Shown in pieces: positions 36,480 through 47,987 of a stretch of DNA of 64,000 nt. The notes beneath the pieces were generated by a model, which saw only the letters and a list, made by a program, of their open reading frames with translations, was not told where the DNA came from and searched no databases. The DNA comes from Parasponia andersonii (lineage: Eukaryota; Streptophyta; Magnoliopsida; Rosales; Cannabaceae): positions 575,296 through 639,295 of the forward strand of contig JXTB01000238.1 in the NCBI GenBank assembly GCA_002914805.1. The letters run 5' to 3'. The stretch's first letter is position 1, and the number at the start of each line of letters is the position of its first letter. Position numbers and translations under genes: made by a program.

Positions 36480-37875
36480 TTGCGGCAGTGGACGGTGTCG
36501 TACCCGTAGTCTTTGTGAAACTAGCAGTACCTGTTCCTGTTCTTCATGTACTCAGGGATGCCAGATTTGGGCGGGTCTTTGAAGATGCCCCTGTCCCTGT
36601 TTTGGAGGTAGATCATGTCGATCGGCGTGTTGAGCTCATATTTCAGTAGAGGGTCGCGGGACATCTTCCTCCTCTTGCCACCTTCTTGACTGCCTCGAAT
36701 GGGGGCTTCCTATTTCGGAGTCGGCCCTTGGTCTGGTGAGGGCCTCTTCATCCCTTGCAGGGCCGGGGTTTGTACCGGCGACGTTGTTATCGCGGTGGAG
36801 GTCTTGGGCACCTTCTGGTGGCTTTCTAGTACCCTGAATACGCCTTCTGAATTCACCTGGACGTCCACCATATCGTAGGGAAGATTCAAAAGGAGATGGT
36901 CCGATAGCATTGATCTAAGCTGTAGGCTCCTGACGAACGAGCCTGTGGCTTGGACCGAGTCGGCATTATGAACTAGGGACATCACCTCCAGGAAATGTGA
37001 CAGGTACTCTCTCGGGGACTCATCTGTGGCCTGCTCCAACCGGTCAAGGTCTCGCATGGTTTTTTGCTGTCTCCGAGCACCCGCGTACTGTTTAGGAAAA
37101 TTTTGCAGAAATCTTTGAACCCGTTTATGGATTTCTCCGGGAGCTGTCTGAACCATAGCAGGGCTGGTCCCGCCAGGGTCATAAAGAAGACTTTACAAGT
37201 CACAGCCTCGTCCCTGGTTTCCAAGGCCATCTTCTGTTGAAAGTGGTATATGTGATCGAGGGGGTCGGTTTTCCCCTCAAACAGCTTGAAGGTCGGGGTC
37301 ATGAAGTCTCTCGGCCTGGGCTTCATCTGGATCCAGTCGGCGAAGGCCGTCCGATTGATCCCTTGCACGGTTTGCTCTGCCAGATCGTTGGGGGTCTGGC
37401 TATGATGGGCCCCGAGTCTCTTACTCAACTCCGCCATCATTTCTTGCTTCCAGTCAAGAGGCATACCTCCTGGGCTTCTATGGCGTCTTCTGCCCATCGC
37501 CGCCCCGGTTTGGAGGGGTCTCGTCTGGCTTTGTCGCGCCCCCTGCATCCGCGATCTGGATGGGGCGGGAACTTCCCCTCGCGGTTGGCTTCCGAATTCT
37601 TGTTGGACCTCTTCGTCAAAATCTTCTCTCCGCTGGCTCCTGGCTTCCTTTGCTAGTAGCCCTTCGAGGCAGGCGTTGTCTCTGCGCACCTCTGCAATTT
37701 TATTCCTTAAACCCAGGATGGCCTCGTGGGCTATCTCTGCCTTCCGGTTTGCTTTTGTCAGGGCAGTGAGCATCTGATCCAGCTTTTGCTCTAGATCTGG
37801 TCGTACTTCTCGGGAGCTCTCTTCAGCATCAGGACGTGTGCTCCTGATTGTCATCTCGAGGGTGCCATCTGACAT
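36480..37875 (-). pseudogene. Tat gag remnant
   Basis: The minus-strand frame starts with ATG 37875 (MSDGTLEMTIRS), about 90 bp inside the 5' LTR. It has a coiled coil (about residues 28-75) and the retrotransposon gag core (blocks DWIQMKPRPRDFMTPTFKLF and DHIYHFQQKMAL). A frameshift near 37090 moves the frame to 37156-36710 (block QYAGARRQQKTMRDLDRLEQ). Near 36530-36480 the remains of the nucleocapsid finger read NRYC, a TAG, then FHKDYGYDTVHC. It cannot yield intact gag. Confidence 0.88.
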
Positions 37876-37947
37876 TGTATGGCCTTTTGTTCGGGGAGAG
37901 CGCGGTCTGAGTCTCCTACTCTTTTTCTCATGCTCAACCGTTTTCCC

Positions 37948-37963
37948 ACAGACGGTGCCAAAC
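37948..37963 (-). other. Primer-binding site of Tat element
   Basis: The minus strand reads GTTTGGCACCGTCTGTG from the LTR end. The TGG opening and TGGCACC core look like the tRNA 3'-end complements used by many plant Tat elements (TGGCGCC types). It is not the initiator-Met site used by the other elements here. The exact tRNA is not certain. Confidence 0.65.
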
Positions 37964-38790
37964 TGTTGGATCGGTTTCTCACCAGCCGCCCACGTGTCTC
38001 TGAACCGCTGATGTTGTGTCCTCTAACTGTCCATGTGTCCTTGCTATTCCAAAGTGCTCTGAACTTCAGGCAGGGTCAGAGAGGCGGGGGTGGCTACCTG
38101 CAAAGACTCTCTGATGCTTAAGTCAGTGGTCTTTCTTTGATTCAGGGTAGCAAGGATTTAGTTCTATATGAGTATATCTTTGTTTCTTGCTCGTAAACTT
38201 TTAAATATCTCTTTTTGTATGCGTACATGCCTCCTCTTGGGAACGCACGGCTCATATGTATATAGTCTTGAGATTGTGAACCACCCAATTTTAAATCTCA
38301 GGACTGAGTACCTTTTTCCTCAAGGTTTTTTCCAGAGGTCACGGGCCGAGATTACTGTGATATCCTCTGTATCACTGTAGCTTGGTTTCTACCGCCTCCT
38401 ATGGCTTGAGTCTGTTAGGGGCGAGATTTGGACAAATCGCCGTTCTGTCAGGACGGCTTGCCCCTTGCGCTCACCTACTCAAGGTCGCATTAAATGCTCT
38501 GTCTGGGTCTGGAGTTGTGAGTTACTTTCCATTGTATTTTGGTGGAAGACTCTTGGGGCTTCCGACCCCCCATCTGTCGAGGTAAGGGTCGAAATGGGCC
38601 GAGTCTATCCAGGGTCTGTGATGGGCTCGGCCCTAACCGCAGATAGCCCAATGGCCGATGTGGTATCATGTGTAACCCGCGTGGCTTTTAGCTAGTCACT
38701 CTCAACACTTGTCGGACGGTGGGCCCAATTAATGACCTGTTCTGCCGCTTAGTTATCCACATGGTGTATGATTTGGGAATGGGTCCCATA
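37964..38790 (-). repeat. 5' LTR of Tat element (827 bp)
   Basis: Left edge TGTTGGATCGG, right edge GGGTCCCATA, then target duplication GGTGC at 38791-38795. It is collinear with 27535-28361 along its full length with substitutions only. The TATA-like run of the other copy is altered here (CATATGTATATAG). Confidence 0.92.
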
Positions 38791-38822
38791 GGTGCCCTAT
38801 GGAAAATTTACTCTACGATGTT

Positions 38823-38967
38823 TTAGCATTCTTGGCAAAAACATTGGGGCTCGGCACGAAGCACTATAATCTTACAGATTCCACATATTGCTCCTTCTTG
38901 TTTGCATTTTTTATCACAACTATTCGCACCTATACAGAATCCCTTAAAGGTAAAACTTGGCGACTCC
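38823..38967 (-). pseudogene. Defensin-like relic 1, exon 2
   Basis: The minus-strand frame carries the plant defensin pattern: FTFKGFC, then SCDKKC (the CX3C of the helix), AICGIC and the C-terminal QCFCQEC before TAA. It is clearly paralogous to exon 2 of DEFL gene 2 (60903-61102), sharing TFKG(V/F)CI and NSCDK(N/K)CKQE. A splice-acceptor-like ATTTTGTAG precedes it at 38976-38968, but joining there to the phase of exon 1 would put the core out of frame. The N-terminal part of the mature peptide, including the first Cys, is missing, apparently by deletion. Exon 1 lies 20 kb away at 59487-59562 because a Tekay element was inserted in the intron. The stop codon is 28 bp from the Tat target duplication. 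It is a pseudogene. Confidence 0.75.
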
Positions 38968-39317
38968 CTACAAAATTTATTATTAGAAAGAAGTCCAAAA
39001 CTTGTATGAACATCAGCACTAATTATTAGATTTCGAAATACTCTTAACACTTCAAAAGCATTTATTACTGTATTTTGTGCAATTTAGCGAAATTTTGACG
39101 TATGCAAATATATGTTGGGAAGAGAGTTTACTACAAACATTTAATTAGTAAATTAGGCACAATGACACTTTTGGCAGTTTTGGTCTTTAGTTTTTCCAAT
39201 TTTTGAGAAAAATAGCCGTGAAACTAATATTTTTCTTTAGAAGTGTTATATATCAAAGTACCCATGCCAAATTTAATCGGATTCATTTTATTTTATATAT
39301 TGATAACGGACGTAATC

Positions 39318-41193
39318 TGTGAAATCCCATAAAAAGTTTAATCACAAATTGGTCTTTTGATCCAAAAGAAAAAAGATGAATTTGGACAGATTTGGGTCTA
39401 GGTTCATTTGGGCAAAAATGTAAGAAAAATTTGAAAACTGGGGACAAAATGTAATTATTCAAGGGTATTTTTGAGAAGATTTTCAGAAAATTGGGTCCAA
39501 GTACAAATAAGCAAAATAATGCCCAATTAACCAGAAGTTGACATGTGGCACTACAGTTACAGAAATTGTCCATAAATCCCTGCATTTTCTCTTTCTTTTT
39601 CGATTTAGTCCCCAGAGCAAAACTCAAAACCCGAAATCCGATGAAGCTCCGTTGAGCTACCTTCAGCCATCGTTGCCCCACGCCACTGACTGGCGTCGAC
39701 ATTCTGCTACCGGACGAAACTTCCGCCGCCAGAACCAGCCTTACCGGAGCTGCCGATCGCCAGAAAAATGCAGAAAACGCAGCGGCTGGTTTTGCTCGAC
39801 GGAGCCGATTCTGGCTACCGTTCGCCGTGGACTCATCTCCTCACAGGCAATCTGGTGGACTCGTTTTTTCATGGGCAATTTTTCAAACCAATGAACCAAA
39901 GTTTCGAAAACGACGTTCGCTCTTCCAAACGACACCCAAATGACGCCAAACTTTCTCCATAGCCTTGTAACGCTAGTTAGACGCTCGATTGAGGTAGGGA
40001 TTCGATTACTTGACTCAAAAATTAATTTAATTTATGAATTTTTACATATTTTCAATTAATATAGAATTTCGTGAAATAATCTATAAAAATTGTGTTTATA
40101 TCCATTTTTGACATAATTTGGGATATAAACTACCTGGGAGGCACGTCACACTAGTTGGCATGTCATATATACTATTTTGAATTATTTTCTGCAGGAAATT
40201 AGATTTTGGGGTTTTGATAGAAAATAGCTGTTGTAATGCTAAAATTTTTAGAAACTCCAAAATGGTTTGAGAACTCAGTTTGGAAGACTAAAAGTGATTT
40301 GATTAAAGAATATTGCATGGTTATTTTGAGATTTTATGGAAATTTGATATATCCTTATCCTATTATTCATATAAAAATTGCATACATTAACACATTTACG
40401 ATACCCTACATTGGGTGATCGAACTTACAATGCCCCACATCGGGTGATCGAACTTAGGGCGCCTTTTTAGGTGGCTCGGACTTACGAGTGATCCATTAGG
40501 ATACTTCGAACATCATGATTGCATACATGGTTATATGTTGGCTTGAATGGATATGTACTGGTTTTAATGGATGTTACAATGGTTTGAAATATTTGAACTA
40601 TTGGACTATGATTTCTACTTGAGTTTTGTGAACTGTTTTGAATGAAATACTAACCATGCAGAACCTTCAACATAAGTATATTTCATATATATGTAAGAAC
40701 TTGTAATCAATTCTCTACTGGGCATTAGCTTACCCCTCTTTTCTTCCCCTCAGGTGGCACTCAGTATAATTTGGATTAGAAGAGCTAGATCGAGGCATTT
40801 GCAAAATAACTAGTTTATTTATATTTTGATAAATTCCTACGAGACTTGTGAAATATTTAAATTTGAGTAGAAATTTGGATTTCATTAAACTTTATAAATT
40901 AGAATATGAAATGTAGACATGGTTTGTATTACTCATGTCTGTGTTCAAGTGCAAGATGATTTGTGATGTACGACTATTAAACAAATGTTTTAATTACAGT
41001 CTATGTTCAATGAGTTACGCATAACTGTGGGATTTTATTTTTAATTAAATATTTTGTTGAGGCAAGTTTTGAAAGGTTAGAGACCCCAAGGCAAAATTTT
41101 GAATGAATTGAGTCTTTTTGTTTATTTTTTTTTGGGTATTTCTAATTTCTGAAATATCTATTCTGCCATTGACCTTAGCCTCAGGTCATGACA
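39318..41193 (+). repeat. 5' LTR of Tekay element (1876 bp)
   Basis: Starts TGTGAAATCCC and ends GGTCATGACA. Compared with the 3' LTR it lacks about 340 bp after GGCAATCTGGTGG (about 39858) and has a short filler (ACTCGTTTTTTCATGGGC) at the junction. It contains two units of a 29-bp repeat (40398-40455) where the 3' LTR has three. Confidence 0.92.
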
Positions 41194-41200
41194 GAAAATT

Positions 41201-41212
41201 TGGTATCAGAGC
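41201..41212 (+). other. Primer-binding site of Tekay element
   Basis: TGGTATCAGAGC, the perfect 12-base complement of initiator Met tRNA, starts seven bases after the LTR end. Confidence 0.92.
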
Positions 41213-41339
41213 CCGATTTTAATTTAAAATACTCGGAGTGTGTCACTCATTAAACTAGATTGGACATTTCTTTTACATAAGTCGTGCAAAATCATCATCT
41301 TACTAATACGTTGGACATATTGAAATACAGATCAAGAAA

Positions 41340-42303
41340 ATGCCTCTAAGAATAAGAGTGCCTCAACCTGAGAGAGAACAAGATGCTTCTCTACAGCAAG
41401 ACCCTCTTACTTTTAATATTGTTGATGCTCTTCAACAAGCTATGCAGAGGATACCTGGTCTTATGACAAGGCCAACTGCTAAAAATGACCGATCTAAAAG
41501 CTTTAGGGATTTTACGAAGCTGAACCCACTGAACTTTTATGGCGAACACGATTCTGCAACTGACTGAGATGACTTAGGGAAGTTTAGAAGAAATTTGATA
41601 GTTTGGCAGTACCATCAGAGTTTAGAGTGGGCTTTGTAATGTACTTACTTCAGGATGCTGTTGATCATTGGTGGAACACTATTAAGTTGACTCATGACAC
41701 TACCACTATGACTTGGGAATAGTTTGATGAATTGTTCAGAGGACAATATGCCAATGACGACCATGTTAATGAGATACTGAAATAGTATAATATCTTGTGC
41801 CAAGGTAGTATGACTGTTGATGAATACTATGCGAGGTTTGTGGAACTCTCCCAGTATGCTTATACATAGGGAAACTATTCAAGACTGCAAGTGGTTCATT
41901 TTAGAATTAACTTAAGGCCAGAGATTCGCACCAGATTGGAGCCATTTCCAATTACTACCCTTATTGAGGCTTATGGTACAACTCGGAGAATTAAAGCTAT
42001 ATTGATTGGTGATAGAGGAACTACTGGTGGATATAAGGGAAAAGGTACAGACCGAAAGATGAAAAAAGGTCGATGGCAAGGACAGGGTTTACAGAGCAGT
42101 ACATGCAATGGCAGTTTTGTTTCAACAGGAAGTGAGCATTTTACTCTGTATTCCTGCCACTACTGTGGTCAACAGGGCCATTTTAGAAGAAATTGCCCCC
42201 AACTTTTGCAGACTCCTTCACCAACCACCAAAAGACCACATGGGAGTCAAGTAACTTCGATGCCCATCCATAGTCAGCAAACTAGGCCTACTTATTTTTA
42301 GAG
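41340..42303 (+). pseudogene. Tekay gag remnant
   Basis: ATG 41340 begins MPLRIRVPQPEREQD. The frame is open to 41567, then recognisable with stops (TTMTWE then TAG for Trp, FDELFRGQY; DEYYARFVELSQY) through 41890. It is open again in 41891-42301, where a complete CCHC zinc knuckle CX2CX4HX4C occurs (42155-42196, CHYCGQQGHFRRNC). Several Trp and Gln codons have become stops. Confidence 0.88.
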
Positions 42304-42499
42304 CTCAACTCTGACTTTTAACTCTCCTGTATAGCACCAATATCGTCCTCAGGGTTCTACCTTCACCACAGGATGCCAGACTCCTCAGGTATCTGGAACA
42401 CAAGGAGGTTATAGACAGTCCTACAGTAGTACTCCTGGATCTAGCAGTAGTCATTCGGGCAGAGGTGGAGGAAACAAAGGAAAAGGGAAAGCTCAAACC

Positions 42500-43000
42500 T
42501 ATGCAGTCACCGGGACAGAGAGATATGATCAGCCTGGATCTAGAGTAGTTGATGGTATGATCTTACTTTATCACTCTTGGACTCACGTGTTATTTGATAT
42601 CGGTGTATCACATTCCTTTATATATGTGTTGTTTGCTAACATGTTGGGTTTAAAATCTGAAATCTTTAGTCCTGCTTTGAGTCTTAATACTCATTTGGGA
42701 AATGTCAATGGTGTGTCTACTATATGCAACTCTTATTCTTTCGTCATGATGGGTGTGAGTTATTAGTTAATTTGACTATGATACCTATGAACCAATTTGA
42801 TGTGATTCTTGGTATGGACTGGTTATCCAAATATAGAGCAATAGTGGATTGTCATAGAAGAAAGGTAACTTTTTATACTGAAGATGGGTATTCAGTTGTG
42901 TATCAAGCTTGTTTAAATCCAATAACCATTAGTCCTCTCCTGAGAGCAAGTATTGGTGGGAGAAAGAAATTGAAATATTATGGAAGCCTATTCACCATTG
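42500..43000 (+). pseudogene. Tekay protease remnant
   Basis: The active-site block reads VLFDIGVSHSFIY (near 42589) where the family has D-(S/T)-G-A-(S/T)-(H/N)-S-F-I, so the motif is changed. The second block, FDVILGMDWLSKY, with the following DC, is intact in the next frame (42724-43200). A frame change lies near 42720-42760. Confidence 0.82.
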
Positions 43001-44051
43001 ATAGAGAGATAGGAACTACTGATAAATACCCATGGATATCAGTGGTTATTGAATTTCTTGATGTCATTCCAGAGGATTTACCTGGATTACCACCTGACAG
43101 AGAGGTTGAATTCTGTATCGACTTAGTTTCTGGAACTCAAGCAGTTTCTATTCCTGCTTATCGAATGGCCCATGTAGAGATGACTGAATTAAGGGAATAA
43201 CTAGATGACCTATTGTCAAAAGGATTCATCAGGAGTAGTATCTCACCTTGGGGTGCTCTAGTTCTCTTTGCCAAGAAAGTTGATAGTACACTCAGACTTT
43301 GTGTGGACTACAGAAAGCTAAACCAGTTACGATAAAGAACAAATATCCTTTGCCAAGAATTGACGAGTTATTTGACCAACTCAGTGGATCCAAATTCTTT
43401 TCAAAGATAGACTTGAGATCTGGGTATCACCAACTGAAGATTCATAAAGAAGACATACCAAAAACTACATTCAGGACTCGATATAGTCATTTTGAGTTTC
43501 TAGTTATGCCTTTCGGATTGACGAATACGCCTACAACATTCATGGACCTTATGAACAGAATCTTCATGCCTTATTTGGACAGATTCGTGGTTATGTTTAT
43601 TGACGACATTTTGATTAATTCTAAGGCTCAGGAAGAATATGCTGAAAATTTAAGGACCATGTTTCAGACTTTGAGAGATCATCAGTTGTATGCCAAGAGA
43701 TCGAAATGTGACTTCTGGATGACAGAAGTTAAATTCTTGGGCTATGTGATTTCTCAAAATTATATCTCAATTGATCCATCTAAGATAGAGTCTATTCTAG
43801 AATGGGAAAGACCGAGAAATGTTACTGAGGTGCAGAGTTTCCTTGGTTTAGCTGGTTATTATCGTCATTTTGTGGAAAACTTCTCGAGTATTGCTTTGCC
43901 TTTAACCAAGTTAACGAGGAAAGATGTCAAGTTTGCTTGGAATGATGAGTGTGAGACATCATTCATGAAATTGAAGGAAAAATTGACAACTGCACCTATT
44001 CTGATTGTCCTTGACAGTAGTGAACCATATGTGGTGTACACAGACACTTCT
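43001..44051 (+). pseudogene. Tekay reverse transcriptase and start of RNase H
   Basis: Blocks in order: PAYRMA before a TAA (about 43198), [67 protein letters not shown], then the catalytic FIDDILI (both Asp present), and VKFLGYVIS. Frame 43299-44150 is open across 283 codons, but its last 33 codons belong to the inserted LTR unit. RNase H starts at PYVVYTDTS and is cut at 44051 by the insertion. The frame has a shift near 43300 and is not connected to gag-protease. Confidence 0.9.
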
Positions 44052-46262
44052 TGTGATGCCCAAGATTCTCACATACATAATAAGCTAATAATAAATATAT
44101 TCATATTGCATAATAGACATATCAAGCAACTAGTATCAATTTCATGGTAAATTACTCATTCTGATTGTTAAATGATCTGTATTAGTGTACTAATATTTGT
44201 GGAAGGGCTCCCATGCAGTGTAAAGGCTCAGTACCCTCTGAGAGAGAGAGCTTGGTGTGTGAAAAGGATAAAGAATACATTTTTGAATAGTAATACTATA
44301 CGAACAATTTAAATCATATATGTTGATAACTTGGTCAAATAGTAGTTTTTGGGTAAATACATTTTTCACGCTTTTCGGAGCCAAATTGACTAGGCATTTA
44401 ACATGTCAAATAGCTTTTATTTAATGTGTAGAAACCTTTTCTACCATTTTCCAAAATGTTGGTTTCAGGTAAGCAGGAGGTGGCAGTTACTGTATAGGTA
44501 AGCAGGAGGTGGCAGTTACTGTACTGAACTGTGTTTAATTACACTAAGCTAGCTTAGATTAAGCTTAATTGTATAATGTCATCTTTGTGCACTCTAATGA
44601 TTAGGCATTGATACTTTGTTTGCATTATTAATTGGAGTCTAATTAACTTATTTTTATGTTTAATGATTGGTTATGGGGCTAGGTTTCACTAGATTACAAT
44701 AAGATTGGCCATATAGGATTATAGGTCAAAGTATGAATAATTTTCACCTCTTAAGCTAGGTTTCACCATTTTGATATACACTTGGGTGTATAGGATGGAC
44801 CGGCAATGTGGTGAGTATGCTAAGGATGTTTTAGAGCTGGACACATGGAAAGTAAGGTGCAAAATTCTGAAAATACCCTTTAGAACTTAAGTTATGCCAT
44901 TTCTTAGTTATTAAGTATTACTTTTGGACCAAATCTGGTCACTTTCTTCTCCTTTCTCTCCAGCCATGACCTGAAACTCTCCCACTCATTTTTAGACTTC
45001 TCTCAGCTCCCATTAACCATTTTCAAGAGTTTCCAAGTGGTAGAACTCAATTTGGAGATCAAGAAAGCAAGATAGGTCCAAACTAGTCAAGGTAATTCTA
45101 CTAATTCTCCTTCCTAGGTTTTATTTTATTAATTCAATTCTCCACTTGATACCATTTAAATAATGATTCCTTTGCATTAACCCTTAAATAAAAGCTTTTA
45201 TTTGATGAATAAAGGTCCTAGAAAACCTTATATATGGTTGGAAACATAGAATTTAAGTAGAGGATTAAAGTTAGACTTAAAGCCCCAAAGTTTGCTATCT
45301 GTGGATTCAAGTGTTTTCATTGTTGGAATAAGTTGTCTACACTAATAATTTGATTTCATTACTTGGAATGTGTAAGACATTATTCCTTTTATGTAGATTA
45401 CAACTATTTTCTGGCTGGTTATGATGATATACAAGTGTAAATATGGTTTTAAACTTTGTTTAAACCGAAANNNNNNNNNNNNNNNNNNNNNNNNNNNNNN
45501 NNNNNNNNNNNNNNNNNNNNNNNNNNNNNNNNNNNNNNNNNNNNNNNNNNNNNNNNNNNNNNNNNNNNNNNNNNNNNNNNNNNNNNNNNNNNNNNNNNNN
45601 NNNNNNNNNNNNNNNNNNNNNNNNNNNNNNNNNNNNNNNNNNNNNNNNNNNNNNNNNNNNNNNNNNNNNNNNNNNNNNNNNNNNNNNNNNNNNNNNNNNN
45701 NNNNNNNNNNNNNNNNNNNNNNNNNNNNNNNNNNNNNNNNNNNNNNNNNNNNNNNNNNNNNNNNNNNNNNNNNNNNNNNNNNNNNNNNNNNNNNNNNNNN
45801 NNNNNNNNNNNNNNNNNNNNNNNNNNNNNNNNNNNNNNNNNNNNNNNNNNNNNNNNNNNNNNNNNNNNNNNNNNNNNNNNNNNNNNNNNNNNNNNNNNNN
45901 NNNNNNNNNNNNNNNNNNNNNNNNNNNNNNNNNNNNNNNNNNNNNNNNNNNNNNNNNNNNNNNNNNNNNNNNNNNNNNNNNNNNNNNNNNNNNNNNNNNN
46001 NNNNNNNNNNNNNNNNNNNNNNNNNNNNNNNNNNNNNNNNNNNATGTATATTTTTATGAGAGGTCCACAATGTGAGTATGTATATACGTATAAATTAGAC
46101 TATGTATAATTATGAGAGAAATTTCTCTTTTTCTCCCAGAAAGTTTAAAATATTTTAAATTTTCACTATTTTATCAGTTCTAAGTCAAGTAGCGTCTCCC
46201 AATTTCACTAAATAATTATGCAAATACCCTTACATACGTGTGTGGAATCGGGGGATGTTACA
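44052..46262 (+). mobile_element. Solo LTR (or gap-hidden element) in Tekay RNase H
   Basis: Starts TGTGATGCCCAAGATTCTC and ends GGGGGATGTTACA, and is flanked by the 5-bp duplication CTTCT (44047-44051 and 46263-46267). The RNase H frame is continuous once it is removed. Ends and composition fit the LTR of another gypsy element. No PBS, coding block or second LTR is visible, so a solo LTR left by unequal recombination is the best call. A 573-base run of n (45471-46043) lies inside, so a hidden internal region cannot be excluded. A 29-bp tandem duplication occurs at 44468-44525. Confidence 0.75.
45471..46043. other. Assembly gap (573 n)
   Basis: A run of undetermined bases. The frames reported through it have no meaning. 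The stated gap length may be only an estimate. Confidence 0.99.
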
Positions 46263-46267
46263 CTTCT

Positions 46268-46860
46268 AGTTTGGGATTGGGATGTGTTTTAATGCAAAAT
46301 GGGCAGGTTGTAGCGTATGCTTCTCATTAATTGAAACCTCATGAAAAGAACTATCCTGCTCATGATCTAGAATTAGCGGCTATAATATTTGCTCTCAAGA
46401 TCTGGAGATGTTACTTGTATGGTATTAAGTTTGATATTTACTCCGATCACAAGAGTTTGAAATATCTCTTCAGTCAACGAAACTTGAATTTGAGATAGAG
46501 GAGATGGATTGAATATATGGAGAATTATGATTTCAATCTTCAGTATCATCGTGGAAAGGCAAATGTGGTAGTAGATGCCTTGAGCCGTAAATCTCATGGT
46601 ATACTTGCTTCTTTGATACTTGAAGAGTGGAAAAATTCAGTCACTATTGGTGATTATAGTTTGGAGTATTCCGAAAGAAACAATGTTGCTTGTCTTAGCT
46701 TATAGTGGCTACTCCTTCACTTCTTTAGATAGCTCAACAAAGTCAATGGCAAGATCAAGAATTAAAGAGCATCTGGAACCAACTTTAAAATGGTGAATAA
46801 CTAGATAGTTGGAGTACTAATAGAGAAGGATTTGTACTATTTAATGGAAAGTTAGTTGTA
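46268..46860 (+). pseudogene. Tekay RNase H, second part
   Basis: Continues the RNase H directly after the CTTCT duplication: LGLGCVLMQNGQVVAYASH, a [35 protein letters not shown], stops, then [19 protein letters not shown] (46517-46705). The linker to integrase follows and is cut at 46860 by the next insertion. Confidence 0.88.
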
Positions 46861-47516
46861 TGTCACAACCCTAGCCTCAAACTAGACAATCATGCGGCAC
46901 TTAGTACAGTCCGTCGCACTAAGTCAGCCTACTAATACTCAAGAAAGGGATTTAGAGTAAGCTTTGAGACAAAGTGGTAAGGATGAGAGAGTTTAGGTAA
47001 ATAAAAGCTTTATATTACTCTTAGAATGCTTATAACTCTCACAAATAGGACTTGTATACAAACGTACCCAAAAGGTCCTTTATATAGGCAAAGCCTAAAG
47101 CATCCAACGGTTATGATCGTGTCAAGTGGCATGATCTTACAAAGGGTCTAGAATATTTTTAAATAAAGTCACAATATCTACAAAGATATTTACATAGAGA
47201 ATTCTAGAACAAACATGGTCTAGATCCTTTTAAGAGGTTCACCCACTATCTTGGCTCTTCCAAGTCATTCTAGGAGCTTCTAGAACCGTCCAACCCATCT
47301 AGTACCATCCGGCCTTGTCGAGAACCTTCTAGGACTTAGTAGCGCCAACTAGAGTCTTCTAGCATGGCCAAGACCTCTCTTAATCATTCTAGAAGTGTCC
47401 ACCACGTTCTAGGGTCTTCCTCAATCTTTTTGGGTGAGCAGTATATATATAGAGGACCTTAGAGCCATGAGCAACAATATTTGGATTTTGGGGAGCCAAA
47501 TGAGCGGGGCATAATA
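46861..47516 (-). repeat. 3' LTR of nested chromovirus
   Basis: Plus-strand start TGTCACAACC; end CGGGGCATAATA. It is collinear with 52200-52817 and contains a run with the repeated word CTTCTAG (47270-47420). Confidence 0.88.
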
Positions 47517-47579
47517 CCCTCCTCTACTCAAGTTCGTGACTTCCCTGTCGCGCCATCGACTTTGAATACTCGTTATATT

Positions 47580-47930
47580 TTTTGAATTGCTATAAAGCAT
47601 CTTCATGCTCCCAACTAGCCTTGGCCTTGGGCAAATTCTTCCATTTCACTAAGTATTCCTGATAATTAGGAACACCACATCGGTGGATCAAGCGATCAGC
47701 CAAAATGCACTCTACCTCTTTGTTAAAAGAGGTTACCACCGCAGTAGGAGCCTTTTGGATTCGCCCCTTGAAGGATCTCCCTCATCTCCATGGTAGGATT
47801 TTAGCATGATAATATGGAAGACAGGAAAAATCTTTAACTTACCAGGAAGTTGAAGCTTATAGGATACCTTACCTACACGCCTGAGTACTGGAAATGGACC
47901 CTCGTATTTGCACAACAACCCTTTATGCAC
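47580..47930 (-). pseudogene. Chromovirus integrase C-terminus and chromodomain
   Basis: The block YEGPFPVLRRVGKVSYKLQL, then the FHIIMLK block (47930-47733), is the GPY/F-type end of integrase. After a frame change, a chromodomain follows: ECILADRLIHRCGVPNYQEY and LVKWKNLPKAKASWEHE (about 47715-47590), with a TAG replacing a conserved Trp near the end. Chromodomains in these elements are thought to steer integration towards modified chromatin. Confidence 0.85.
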
Positions 47931-47987
47931 CTTCTTTAAGGTTTTGAATTGTTGGGGTAATAACTTGACAAGGACTAAATCCCCTTC

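Larger units (their letters stand above)
27535..38790 (-). mobile_element. Full-length Ty3-gypsy retrotransposon, Tat type, inactive
   Basis: Two 827-bp LTRs (27535-28361 and 37964-38790) are flanked by the exact 5-bp duplication GGTGC (27530-27534 and 38791-38795). The coding strand is minus, so the 5' LTR is the right-hand one. Next to it is TTTGGCACCGTCTGTG (minus, 37948-37962) as primer-binding site, and next to the left LTR is the purine tract GGGAAATGGGGATAG. Domain order on the minus strand is gag, protease, reverse transcriptase, RNase H, a second RNase H and integrase. The second RNase H and an antisense gene after pol mark the Tat lineage (Ogre/Retand/Grande relatives). Stops and frameshifts in several domains make this copy defective. 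Length is about 11.3 kb. Confidence 0.93.

Noticed and set aside
39538-39962. Open frames on both strands in the 5' Tekay LTR
   Set aside because: They lie wholly within the LTR, are disrupted in the other LTR copy and have no recognisable domain.
45342-46109. Open frames spanning the run of n
   Set aside because: Undetermined bases cannot be translated, so the frames are artefacts.
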